From: Flavobacteriaceae bacterium
GTDB lineage: Bacteria > Bacteroidota > Bacteroidia > Flavobacteriales > Flavobacteriaceae
Direction of reading: 5' to 3'
DNA length: 57,749 nt
Assembly: GCA_012959395.1 (NCBI GenBank)
Contig: DUDG01000042.1
Location: forward strand, 1-57,749
In this document: positions 37,330 to 44,674 of the stretch, one piece after another
Position numbering within the stretch: the stretch's first letter is position 1
Layout: every line of letters starts with the position of its first letter
Notes under the pieces: generated by a model
What the model saw: only the letters and a program-made list of their open reading frames with translations
Databases searched by the model: none
Told to the model about the DNA's origin: nothing
Translations under genes and position numbers: made by a program

Positions 37330-38463
37330 ATGACAAATAATATCATAAAACTTCACACTATTAATGAAGCTATTGATGACATTAAATCAGGAAAAGTAAT
37401 TATTGTTGTTGACGATGAAAACAGAGAAAATGAAGGAGACTTTATTTGTGCTGCTGAGTTAGTTTCTAATGAAATAATAAATTTCATGGCTAAACATGGT
37501 AGAGGATTAATATGTGTGCCATTAACTGGTAAAAGATCTAAAGAACTCCATTTAAGTCCAATGGTTTCTAACAATACTGACCCTATGGACACGGCATTTA
37601 CTGTTTCTGTTGATTTAAGGGGAAATGGTGTGACTTCTGGAATTTCTACTTCGGATAGAGCTAAAACAATTAAAGCTTTGGTAGATAATAGCACTAAATC
37701 TAGCGATTTAGCTAGACCAGGCCACATATTCCCATTAATAGCTAAAGATGGAGGAGTATTAAGAAGGACTGGTCACACAGAAGCTGCTATAGATTTTGCA
37801 AGACTAGCTGGATTTTCACCTGTTGGTGTAATTTGTGAAATAATGAAAGAAGATGGTTCTATGGCAAGATTACCAGACTTAATTAAAGTTGCCAAAAACC
37901 TTGATTTAAAGGTTGTTTCTATCGAAGATTTAGTAGCTTATAGAATGAAGCATGATAGTCTTATATCAAAAAAAGATTATTTTAATTTTAATACTAGGTT
38001 TGGTAAATATAAACTACATGCTTTTCAACAAACTAATAATGATCAAGTACACATAGCTTTGACCAAAGGTGATTGGGAAGAGAATGAGCCAGTTTTAGTA
38101 AGAATAAACTCTTCTTTAACAAACAATGATTTACTAAATTCTTTAACATCTGAATCTAACAAGCAAATTGATAATGTTTTTGAAAAAATAAACTCAAATA
38201 ATAAAGGTGTTATTGTTTTTATAAATCAAACAGCTAATCCAGATAATGTTTTATTTAGACTCAATGAATTAAAATCTATACAGTCTACAGGAAAAGTCAA
38301 ATCTCCTCCCCTTTTAATGGATAAAAAAGATTTTGGTATTGGAGCTCAAATATTACATGACTTGAAAGTTCATAAAATTCAATTATTAACAAATAGCACA
38401 CAAATTAAAAGGGTTGGAATGATTGGTTATGGTTTAGAAATAGTAGAATATGTTAAGTACTAA
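37330..38463 (+). CDS. ribB: 3,4-dihydroxy-2-butanone-4-phosphate synthase with degenerate GTP cyclohydrolase II domain
   Basis: The N-terminal RibB domain (1-205) makes the four-carbon riboflavin precursor and looks intact: DDENRENEGDFICAAE (28-43), SGISTSDRAKTI and GGVLRRTGHTEAAIDFARL. The C-terminal half (about 215-377) has the RibA fold outline but no zinc site. Where active enzymes have SECLTGD and RCDCG, this protein has SSLTNND (261-267) and TSESN (272-276), replacing all three Zn cysteines with serine. The Q-E-G-R-G-I-G-L block is also missing. It probably acts as RibB only; a separate RibA would be needed. It overlaps the convergent TSUP gene by 4 bases. Confidence 0.88.
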   Translation: MTNNIIKLHTINEAIDDIKSGKVIIVVDDENRENEGDFICAAELVSNEIINFMAKHGRGLICVPLTGKRSKELHLSPMVSNNTDPMDTAFTVSVDLRGNGVTSGISTSDRAKTIKALVDNSTKSSDLARPGHIFPLIAKDGGVLRRTGHTEAAIDFARLAGFSPVGVICEIMKEDGSMARLPDLIKVAKNLDLKVVSIEDLVAYRMKHDSLISKKDYFNFNTRFGKYKLHAFQQTNNDQVHIALTKGDWEENEPVLVRINSSLTNNDLLNSLTSESNKQIDNVFEKINSNNKGVIVFINQTANPDNVLFRLNELKSIQSTGKVKSPPLLMDKKDFGIGAQILHDLKVHKIQLLTNSTQIKRVGMIGYGLEIVEYVKY

Positions 38464-39224
38464 AAAAACCAAAGTTTTATAGACATTAAAACTACTATAA
38501 CAATTAAAAATACTTTAATTGAATTTTCACCTTTTTTAACTGACCAACGACTGGAACTCCAACCACCTAAAAAATTTCCAGAAGCAAGGAATAAACCATA
38601 AGTCCAGTTTACCTTATCTGCTAAGGCAAAAGTTATTAAAGCTCCTGTGGTATATATTAAAACAATGACAACTTTAGCAGAATTAACTTTTACTAAATTT
38701 AACCTGTTATAGTAATGTAAAAACAGCATTATAACAAAACCTATCCCAGCGTTTATAAATCCTCCATAAATTCCAATAAAAAAAAATGCAATCATAGAAA
38801 TATAAAGATGTTTTCCTGTTAACCTTTCAATAAGTTCTGTGTAATTTACCTTAGGTTTAAACACTATTAGAACTACAACAACAATCATTATTATAGCAAG
38901 TATTTTATTAAATAATGCACCATCTATGTCTATAGCTATTTTAGCACCAATTAAAGCTCCTAAAAGCCCACAAATGCCCAAATAAATATTAAAAGGAAAA
39001 GTTGAAACCCCTTTACTCTTAAAACCTAGAGTTGCTGATGAAGTAGACATGACAATTGCTATTCTATTAGTTCCATTTGCAACTGCTGGAGGTAATCCCA
39101 AGAATATTAAAAGAGGAAGGGTTAATAATGAACCTCCACCTGCCATTGTGTTCATAAAACCAGCAATAAAACCCGCGAAAACTAATAAAGGATAAATCCA
39201 CAAAAACTGATCTATTTCTAGCAT
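38460..39224 (-). CDS. TSUP (TauE/SafE) family membrane transporter
   Basis: Sulfite/organosulfonate exporter-type permease with about 7-8 hydrophobic helices. It has 254 residues. The repeated family motif appears as GFIAGFMNTMAGGGSLLTLPLLIFLGLPPAVANGTNR near the N-terminus and GIYGGFINAGIGFVIMLFL in the second half. The substrate is unknown. It is the last core gene before the tRNA-Ser. Confidence 0.88.
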   Translation of the reverse strand: MLEIDQFLWIYPLLVFAGFIAGFMNTMAGGGSLLTLPLLIFLGLPPAVANGTNRIAIVMSTSSATLGFKSKGVSTFPFNIYLGICGLLGALIGAKIAIDIDGALFNKILAIIMIVVVVLIVFKPKVNYTELIERLTGKHLYISMIAFFFIGIYGGFINAGIGFVIMLFLHYYNRLNLVKVNSAKVVIVLIYTTGALITFALADKVNWTYGLFLASGNFLGGWSSSRWSVKKGENSIKVFLIVIVVLMSIKLWFF

Positions 39225-39269
39225 ATTTCAAATGTAGTGAAAGGTATTTATATAATTTTTTAAATAAAA

Positions 39270-39300
39270 TTGGTACAAAATAAAAAGGAAGTTATATTTG
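39270..39300 (+). promoter_or_regulatory. Promoter of tRNA-Ser
   Basis: TTG at 39270-39272, a 20-base spacer and TATATTTG at 39293-39300 match the Bacteroidota TTG-N19/20-TAnnTTTG promoter exactly. The first base of the mature tRNA is 10 bases downstream of the box. Confidence 0.7.
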
Positions 39301-39309
39301 CATCCCATT

Positions 39310-39394
39310 GGAGAAATGGCAGAGTGGTCGAATGCGGCAGTCTTGAAAACTGTTGAGGGTCACACCTCCGGGGGTTCGAATCCCTCTTTCTCCG
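39310..39394 (+). tRNA. tRNA-Ser(UGA)
   Basis: The acceptor stem GGAGAAA pairs with TTTCTCC, with discriminator G at 39394. The anticodon loop CTTGAAA carries TGA at 39344-39346. The long variable arm (GAGGGTCACACCTC) and the T-loop TTCGAAT confirm a class II serine tRNA of 85 bases. CCA is not encoded. It marks the border between the core region and the accessory region to its right. Confidence 0.97.
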
Positions 39395-39398
39395 CAAA

Positions 39399-39432
39399 AG
39401 CCCTTGTAAGTCATTGATTTACAGGGGTTTTT
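39399..39432 (+). terminator. Rho-independent terminator after tRNA-Ser
   Basis: CCCTTGTAA (39401-39409) pairs with TTACAGGGG (39419-39427) through nine pairs including one G-U, with a 9-base loop, followed by five T residues at 39428-39432. Confidence 0.8.
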
Positions 39433-39463
39433 AATTTTGGTTGCCTGAATCGTTGCCTTTACT

Positions 39464-39485
39464 GCTTTTAACTATCACTAAGTTA
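39464..39485 (+). repeat. 22-bp direct repeat, copy 1 (recombination-site-like)
   Basis: The segment gcttttaactatc-A-ctaagtta lies 70 bases past the tRNA-Ser. It recurs at 47109-47130 with one mismatch (A to G). Each copy has inverted arms TAACT and AGTTA around a 7-base spacer (atcRcta), the geometry of a tyrosine-recombinase core site. Both copies are followed by AAAAGTAA, here after a 4-5-base extra tract. Confidence 0.5.
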
Positions 39486-39540
39486 TAGCAAAAAGTAAAA
39501 AAATATTTCATATTCTTGAATTTAACTAAATTTAGTCAAT

Positions 39541-41985
39541 ATGAAAAAAATAATTATAATTTCATTATTACTTAACATAGTATTTATCTCTTGTTCAAGA
39601 GACCCAAATAGAAAAATCATTGATATCACAACAAATTCATTAAAAACTACTATAAATAACAAGGGAGCATTTGTCAATTTTATTGATGTAAAAAATGGCA
39701 AAGATTACATTTCAAAAGACACCATAGTTTCGGTAATGTCAATTCGAATTGACAATCAAATTTTGCACCCAATATCTGCTTCGTTAAATGGGAATGAAAT
39801 AATATTAGACTTTAAAAATGATGTGGTTGCTCATATAAAAGTAGAAGAAAAAGAAACTCATTTTACACTTGAATTAATCTCTATTACCAATAAAGACATA
39901 GTTGAATTAATTGTATGGGGACCTTACCCCAATGTCATTAATAAAATTATTAGTGAAACTGTTGGAGTTGTTAGAGGTGATGAGTTTGCCTTAGGAATTC
40001 AAGCATTAAATATTAAAACTTTGGGTGGCTATCCTTGGAACGAAAGTGACCGAATGCCAGCTTTCGATATTTTTAGAGAAAATGACCCAAATAATATGAA
40101 ACCTAATTCAGATGGAAGTGTTTTATATAGAGTTGAGGCAGCAAAACCAACGGCAACTGGAAGTAGTTTGCAGGCCTACTGTAGAAATAGAAATAAAGAG
40201 CGATTTTTTGAAGATTTTAATCATGAAAAAATTGTTGCGCCCATTTACAATGATGGTGGTGTAATTGGCTCTAAAATAGCAATATTTGGGTGTCCTGTGG
40301 AGAAAACCTTAGAAACCATAGGACAAATAGAAATTAAAGAAGGATTGCCTCACCCAATGATCAATGGTCAATGGGCTAAAACAGCTCCAAATGCTTCAGC
40401 TTCTTATTTAATTACTCCTTTCACAGAAGATAATGTTGACCAGGCCATTGAACTTACAAAAGAGGCAGGATTAAAATACTTGTACCATTACGGTAAAACT
40501 TTTGAAAATTGGGGTCAATTCGATTTATACAAAGGAGAATTTCCTAACGGAATTGAGGGTTTAAAAAAATGTGTTGAAAAAGCCGAGGCAGCAGGTATTA
40601 AGTTAGGAACCCATGTACTTTCTAATTTTATTACAACAAACGATCCTTATGTTACCCCTATTCCAGACAAAAGATTGGCAAAAGTAGGAAGCTCGATTAT
40701 TACCAATGATATTGACTCAACTCAAACGGAAATCTTAATTAAATCTCCTGAATTTTTCAATCAGATGAAAAATAATAATTTAAAAACAGTTGTCATTAAC
40801 AATGAGTTAATTCGTTATGGCAGCGTGTCAAAAGAAGCCCCTTGGAGATTATTAGATTGCCAACGAGGCGCTTTTGAAACCGAAGCATTAACTCATAAAT
40901 CAGGTGAAAAAATATCGAAACTACTTGATCATGCATACAAAGTATTTTTAACCAATACTGATTTAACTATTGAAATGTCAAAGAATATTGCAAATCTTTA
41001 CAACCAAACTGGTTTGCGACAAATTTCGTTTGATGGTTTAGAAGGGAATCGTTCAACAGGATTAGGAACCTATGGCGAATCATTAATGCCTTATGTTTGG
41101 TACAATACTTTATCTGATGATTTAAAAAGTCATTTAATTATTGATGCTAGCCGAACCACTCATTTTTTCTGGCATATTTACACCCGAATGAATTGGGGTG
41201 AACCTTGGTATGCTGGTTTTAGAGAAAGTCAAACCGAATACAGAATGAAAAATCAACCCTATTTTAAGCGAAACTTTATGCCAGGAATGTTGGGTTGGTT
41301 TAAAATGACTCCTGAAACTAGTATTGAAGATGTTGAATGGTTGCTAACACGATCAGCTGCACATAATGCCGGTTTTGCTTTTATTGCAGGAGATGAGGCA
41401 ATTAAAAAAAATGGCAATAAAAACAAAATATTACAACTTATTGGAGATTGGGAAAAAATCAGACTTAAAGGGTTATTTGCTGAAAATCAAATTGAAATCA
41501 TGAAAGATATTGATTCCGAATATACATTAGTTAGGTCCAATGAAAATGAATTTGATTTACATCGTGTAAATTCGGGTAAACTCACTCACAATAATAAAGT
41601 ACTACAACCAGGAGAACCGCTATATTCTAACTTTAATTTTAACCACTCAGGAGAAGAACAAACAATAAATTTTATTATTAATGCCATTGATTGTGATATA
41701 TCGAATATAACAATTGAGATGGATAATTATAAGAAAATTAAACTACCTGTTTCTTTGAAAGCAGGTGAAATTGTTAAGTATACCGGCGGAACAAATGCCT
41801 ATGTTTATGATGTTAACTGGAATCTAATTAGTGAATTTGAGATTACACCTTCAAATTTAAAAGTAAGTAGTGGAGATCATTCCATAACTTTTGATTGTAA
41901 ATTTAATAATTCAGGTAAAGAAGCAAAAGCGAAATTGGAAGTGAGAACATTTGCCCCTGCAGAGAAAATAACAATTAGTAAATAA
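39541..41985 (+). CDS. Lipoprotein of unknown glycoside-hydrolase-like family (814 aa)
   Basis: I do not recognise a named family. The N-terminus MKKIIIISLLLNIVFISC is a lipoprotein signal with Cys18. Residues about 20-270 look beta-rich. The middle resembles a TIM barrel: ITPFTEDNVDQAIELTKEAG followed by LKYLYHYG at about 295-315, a GIKLGTHVL strand near 350, an inserted beta domain with LLDCQRGAFETEAL (about 435-450), then ISFDGLEGNRSTGLGTYGE at 493-511, whose Asp and Glu could be catalytic. The C-terminal 150 residues are beta-rich. Its G+C content is higher than that of core genes. A carbohydrate-active role is inferred from fold outline and neighbours only. Confidence 0.55.
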   Translation: MKKIIIISLLLNIVFISCSRDPNRKIIDITTNSLKTTINNKGAFVNFIDVKNGKDYISKDTIVSVMSIRIDNQILHPISASLNGNEIILDFKNDVVAHIKVEEKETHFTLELISITNKDIVELIVWGPYPNVINKIISETVGVVRGDEFALGIQALNIKTLGGYPWNESDRMPAFDIFRENDPNNMKPNSDGSVLYRVEAAKPTATGSSLQAYCRNRNKERFFEDFNHEKIVAPIYNDGGVIGSKIAIFGCPVEKTLETIGQIEIKEGLPHPMINGQWAKTAPNASASYLITPFTEDNVDQAIELTKEAGLKYLYHYGKTFENWGQFDLYKGEFPNGIEGLKKCVEKAEAAGIKLGTHVLSNFITTNDPYVTPIPDKRLAKVGSSIITNDIDSTQTEILIKSPEFFNQMKNNNLKTVVINNELIRYGSVSKEAPWRLLDCQRGAFETEALTHKSGEKISKLLDHAYKVFLTNTDLTIEMSKNIANLYNQTGLRQISFDGLEGNRSTGLGTYGESLMPYVWYNTLSDDLKSHLIIDASRTTHFFWHIYTRMNWGEPWYAGFRESQTEYRMKNQPYFKRNFMPGMLGWFKMTPETSIEDVEWLLTRSAAHNAGFAFIAGDEAIKKNGNKNKILQLIGDWEKIRLKGLFAENQIEIMKDIDSEYTLVRSNENEFDLHRVNSGKLTHNNKVLQPGEPLYSNFNFNHSGEEQTINFIINAIDCDISNITIEMDNYKKIKLPVSLKAGEIVKYTGGTNAYVYDVNWNLISEFEITPSNLKVSSGDHSITFDCKFNNSGKEAKAKLEVRTFAPAEKITISK

Positions 41986-41994
41986 ATAAATCAT

Positions 41995-42855
41995 ATGCAA
42001 CAAAAAATAAAAACAGCTAGGGGTTTATTTGCTTACAGGACGTATGGTAAGGAAAATAATCCTCCTCTTTTCTTGATTCATGGCTGGCCGCAAAGTAGTT
42101 ATTGTTGGCATGACGTTGCACAAGAATTGACAGATTTCTATGTTATTACCCCTGATCTTCGTGGCTTGGGTGATAGTGAACGAACCCTTGACGTAAGCGC
42201 ATACACCAAAGACCAATTGGGGCTCGATATTTTTGAGATAGCAACTGCTCTAAAAATAGAAACATTCTATTTAGGTGGTCATGACTGGGGATCAGCAGTG
42301 GTTCAAGAAATGGCGCTTTTACAGCCTGAACGCATTCGGAAATTGATATTAATGAACATGATGATTATCAATAATGGTGTTGGAAAGAAAAAAGCAATCG
42401 AAGAATTAAGCAAGGAAATGTTCCGTTTCTCTTGGTATCAATTTTTTCAAAATATTCCCAAATTTCCAGAACAGTTACTTAAGGGGAAAGAAGATGTTTG
42501 GATACGGTTTTTCTGTAAAGGAATCATCAACCCCATCCCTAAGGAAGCCTTGGCGGAATATATCCGTTGTTATCAAATCCCACATACTATAACCACTGCT
42601 GCTAACTTATACCGCAGTATGCCTAACGACAGGAAAAGATGGAGTCATTATAAAAATAAAAAAATAAGCGTTCCTAGCCACATCATCCATGGTCGGTTAG
42701 ATCGTTTAGTCATTCCAGAGTTTTTATCCAATGTTAAGAATGCTTTTGAACATCCCATTGACATAACTTATTTAGAGGGAGGACACTTTATCTGTGATGA
42801 ACAACCCAAGGAAGTGGCTAAGGCTATAAATGTTTTCTTTTCATCAAATTTGTAA
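41995..42855 (+). CDS. Alpha/beta hydrolase, epoxide hydrolase / haloacetate dehalogenase-like
   Basis: The 286-residue protein has the oxyanion motif HGWPQSS (29-35) and the nucleophile elbow GGHDWGSAV with Asp97. An Asp nucleophile rather than Ser places it with epoxide hydrolases and haloalkane/fluoroacetate dehalogenases, not esterases. The late acid lies in HGRLDRLV and the catalytic His in GGHFICDEQP near the C-terminus. No signal peptide. Base composition is clearly richer in G+C than core genes (about 38% in a sampled 60-base line), suggesting transfer. The substrate is unknown. Confidence 0.85.
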   Translation: MQQKIKTARGLFAYRTYGKENNPPLFLIHGWPQSSYCWHDVAQELTDFYVITPDLRGLGDSERTLDVSAYTKDQLGLDIFEIATALKIETFYLGGHDWGSAVVQEMALLQPERIRKLILMNMMIINNGVGKKKAIEELSKEMFRFSWYQFFQNIPKFPEQLLKGKEDVWIRFFCKGIINPIPKEALAEYIRCYQIPHTITTAANLYRSMPNDRKRWSHYKNKKISVPSHIIHGRLDRLVIPEFLSNVKNAFEHPIDITYLEGGHFICDEQPKEVAKAINVFFSSNL

Positions 42856-42895
42856 GTATAATATGAATTAAAATAAGAAAACATGTCTAATGCGG

Positions 42896-42983
42896 ACAAG
42901 TTCCCAAAATAGGCTTGTTGGATTCTGTTAAAATTAGAAACATTGGTGGCAACGGGAAGCTAATAATCAATTTGGGACATTGT
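42896..42983. repeat. 88-bp element with 13-bp imperfect terminal inverted repeats
   Basis: ACAAGTTCCCAAA at 42896-42908 and the complement of 42971-42983 (ACAATGTCCCAAA) agree at 11 of 13 positions. The 88 bases between the outer ends contain no gene and are G+C-richer than host spacers. This could be a miniature transposable element or the fused ends of a lost insertion sequence. No target-site duplication is obvious. Confidence 0.35.
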
Positions 42984-43024
42984 AAATTTATTTTTGTTAC
43001 TTGTTACTTCAAAAACAGTAAATA

Positions 43025-43615
43025 ATGCCATTAGTTACACCATTATCACCCAACCATGATTTAGAAACAAAAGTATTGGCCGAGTTTTTTAATGAAACCT
43101 TAGGGTTTTGTCCTAATTCCGTTCTTACAATGCAACACCGCCCAGATATAAGTAAGGCTTTTATTAACCTCAATAAAGCTGTTATGAATAATGAAGGTCG
43201 CGTCACTTCAGCGCTGAAGCGGATGATTGCTTGGGTGAGTAGTAATGCGACTGGCTGTCGCTATTGTCAAGCACATGCAATTCGAGCGGCAGAACGATAT
43301 GGTGCTGAACAAGAACAGTTGGATAACATCTGGGAATATCAAACTCACTCGTCTTTCACTGAGGCTGAGCGTGTTGCATTAGATTTTAGTTTGGCAGCAT
43401 CACAAGTACCAAATGCTGTTAATGATATTTTAAAAAAGCGTCTTTACATACACTGGGATGAAGGCGAAATTGTAGAAATGCTGGGCGTAATTTCACTGTT
43501 TGGATATTTAAATCGATGGAATGATTCTATGGGAACCACCATTGAAAATGGGGCGATTGAAAGTGGTGATTTATATTTAGGAAAACACGGTTGGACTAAA
43601 GGGAAACACACCTAA
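43025..43615 (+). CDS. Carboxymuconolactone decarboxylase / AhpD-like protein
   Basis: The all-helical CMD/AhpD-like fold of 196 residues carries the redox motif ATGCRYCQAHAIRAAERYG, with Cys78 and Cys81 and His84, as in alkylhydroperoxidase-type proteins. The helix EAERVALDFSLAASQVP follows. It is probably cytosolic. The DNA here is the most G+C-rich in the window (33 of 60 bases in the line at 43201), unlike the surrounding genes. It pairs in position with the alpha/beta hydrolase, with the 88-bp repeat element between them. Confidence 0.85.
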   Translation: MPLVTPLSPNHDLETKVLAEFFNETLGFCPNSVLTMQHRPDISKAFINLNKAVMNNEGRVTSALKRMIAWVSSNATGCRYCQAHAIRAAERYGAEQEQLDNIWEYQTHSSFTEAERVALDFSLAASQVPNAVNDILKKRLYIHWDEGEIVEMLGVISLFGYLNRWNDSMGTTIENGAIESGDLYLGKHGWTKGKHT

Positions 43616-43707
43616 CTTATTAAATAAAAGTTCTTAGTATCTGAATTAAAAGAAGCTGATATGTCTATGGTTTAAATTGAATATTTTTATATTTAATAAA
43701 ATTAATT

Positions 43708-44658
43708 TTGAAAAAAACATTAAATCGTTTCATTGGCTATCTTCCTTTTATAATATGCTTTGTCATACTTTGTTTTAGCAATACGTTTAAACCAATAAGT
43801 TTGATAAATGGGTTTACACAATTAATATTATTTGCTATAGTAGTTTGCATTCCAGCATTAATTACAAAAAGAATGTCTTACGTTGATATAGGTTGGCCAT
43901 GGGGGCTTGTTTGTATTGGGGTTTTAGTGTTAATTAACGGAGAAGGTTATTGGGTTAGAAAGTATATTATTTCTGGAATGTATCTAATTGCTGGATTAAG
44001 GATGGGTATAGGAGCATTAATATTACTTAAAAAAGGACATTTAAACAATGAACTTTCTAGATATAAGTATCAAAGATTAAGGTGGAAAAAATTAGGTTAC
44101 TCTAATATTGATATTTCATTACAATATGAAATCATGATACAATGTTTTGCCAATGTAACTTTCCTAGCGTTACCTGCAATAATACAAAGCTATAACCCTC
44201 AAGAATTTATATCTCCTTTAGAATTATTTGGTTACATATCCTGGATAATCTTTTTCATAATTGAACATGTATCAGACCTACAAAAAGAAAAGTTTTTAAA
44301 AAAATCATTCTTAGAAAACAAAAAGAAACAAGTTTGTAATGTTGGTTTTTGGAGATATTCACGTCATCCTAATTATTTTGCAGAATGGATGGTATGGAAT
44401 TCTCTGATTATTTCATCGATACCATCATTATTTTATTTCTATACAATTGAATCACAATTAATTTGGGCAGGAATTTTTGTATCTATAATTTATATTTCTA
44501 GGATTATGTATACCACTCTTGTTTATTACACTGGTGTTATCCCTTCTGAATACTATTCTGTATTAAAACGACCTGATTATAAAAAAATGCAAAAAAACAC
44601 CAATATGTTTTTTCCAGGATTTCCTAAAAACAAATTTAAACTTAAAAACAGGTTGTAA
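43708..44658 (+). CDS. DUF1295-family membrane protein (steroid 5-alpha-reductase-like)
   Basis: Polytopic membrane protein of 316 residues with about seven hydrophobic segments. The family signature is in VCNVGFWRYSRHPNYFAEWMVWNSL, the NADPH-binding-type W-x-x-S-R-H-P-N-Y motif, and IDIGWPWG-like text occurs near residue 59 (YVDIGWPWGLV). Substrate unknown. The start is TTG at 43708 with no ATG alternative upstream. Base composition returns to the host level here. Confidence 0.85.
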   Translation: MKKTLNRFIGYLPFIICFVILCFSNTFKPISLINGFTQLILFAIVVCIPALITKRMSYVDIGWPWGLVCIGVLVLINGEGYWVRKYIISGMYLIAGLRMGIGALILLKKGHLNNELSRYKYQRLRWKKLGYSNIDISLQYEIMIQCFANVTFLALPAIIQSYNPQEFISPLELFGYISWIIFFIIEHVSDLQKEKFLKKSFLENKKKQVCNVGFWRYSRHPNYFAEWMVWNSLIISSIPSLFYFYTIESQLIWAGIFVSIIYISRIMYTTLVYYTGVIPSEYYSVLKRPDYKKMQKNTNMFFPGFPKNKFKLKNRL

Positions 44659-44674
44659 ATCGCCTTAAATTATT

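Noticed and set aside
39229-39236. CAAATGTA, which is TACATTTG on the minus strand, as a promoter for the TSUP gene.
   Set aside because: It ends only 4 bases from the ATG and has no -33 element, so transcription would begin inside the coding region.
39431-39511. A 26-codon minus-strand frame beside tRNA-Ser ending SSKGNDSGNQN, first read as the tail of a lost integrase.
   Set aside because: Too short and too A+T-rich to call; it starts in the spacer and crosses the 22-bp repeat, and no integrase motif (R-H-R-Y box) is present.
42884-42935. Nested inverted words TCTAA/TTAGA and ACAAG/CTTGT that recall an integron attC site.
   Set aside because: The core-site consensus RYYYAAC/GTTRRRY is not met (GTCTAAT and GTTAAAA), and there is no integrase or cassette array.
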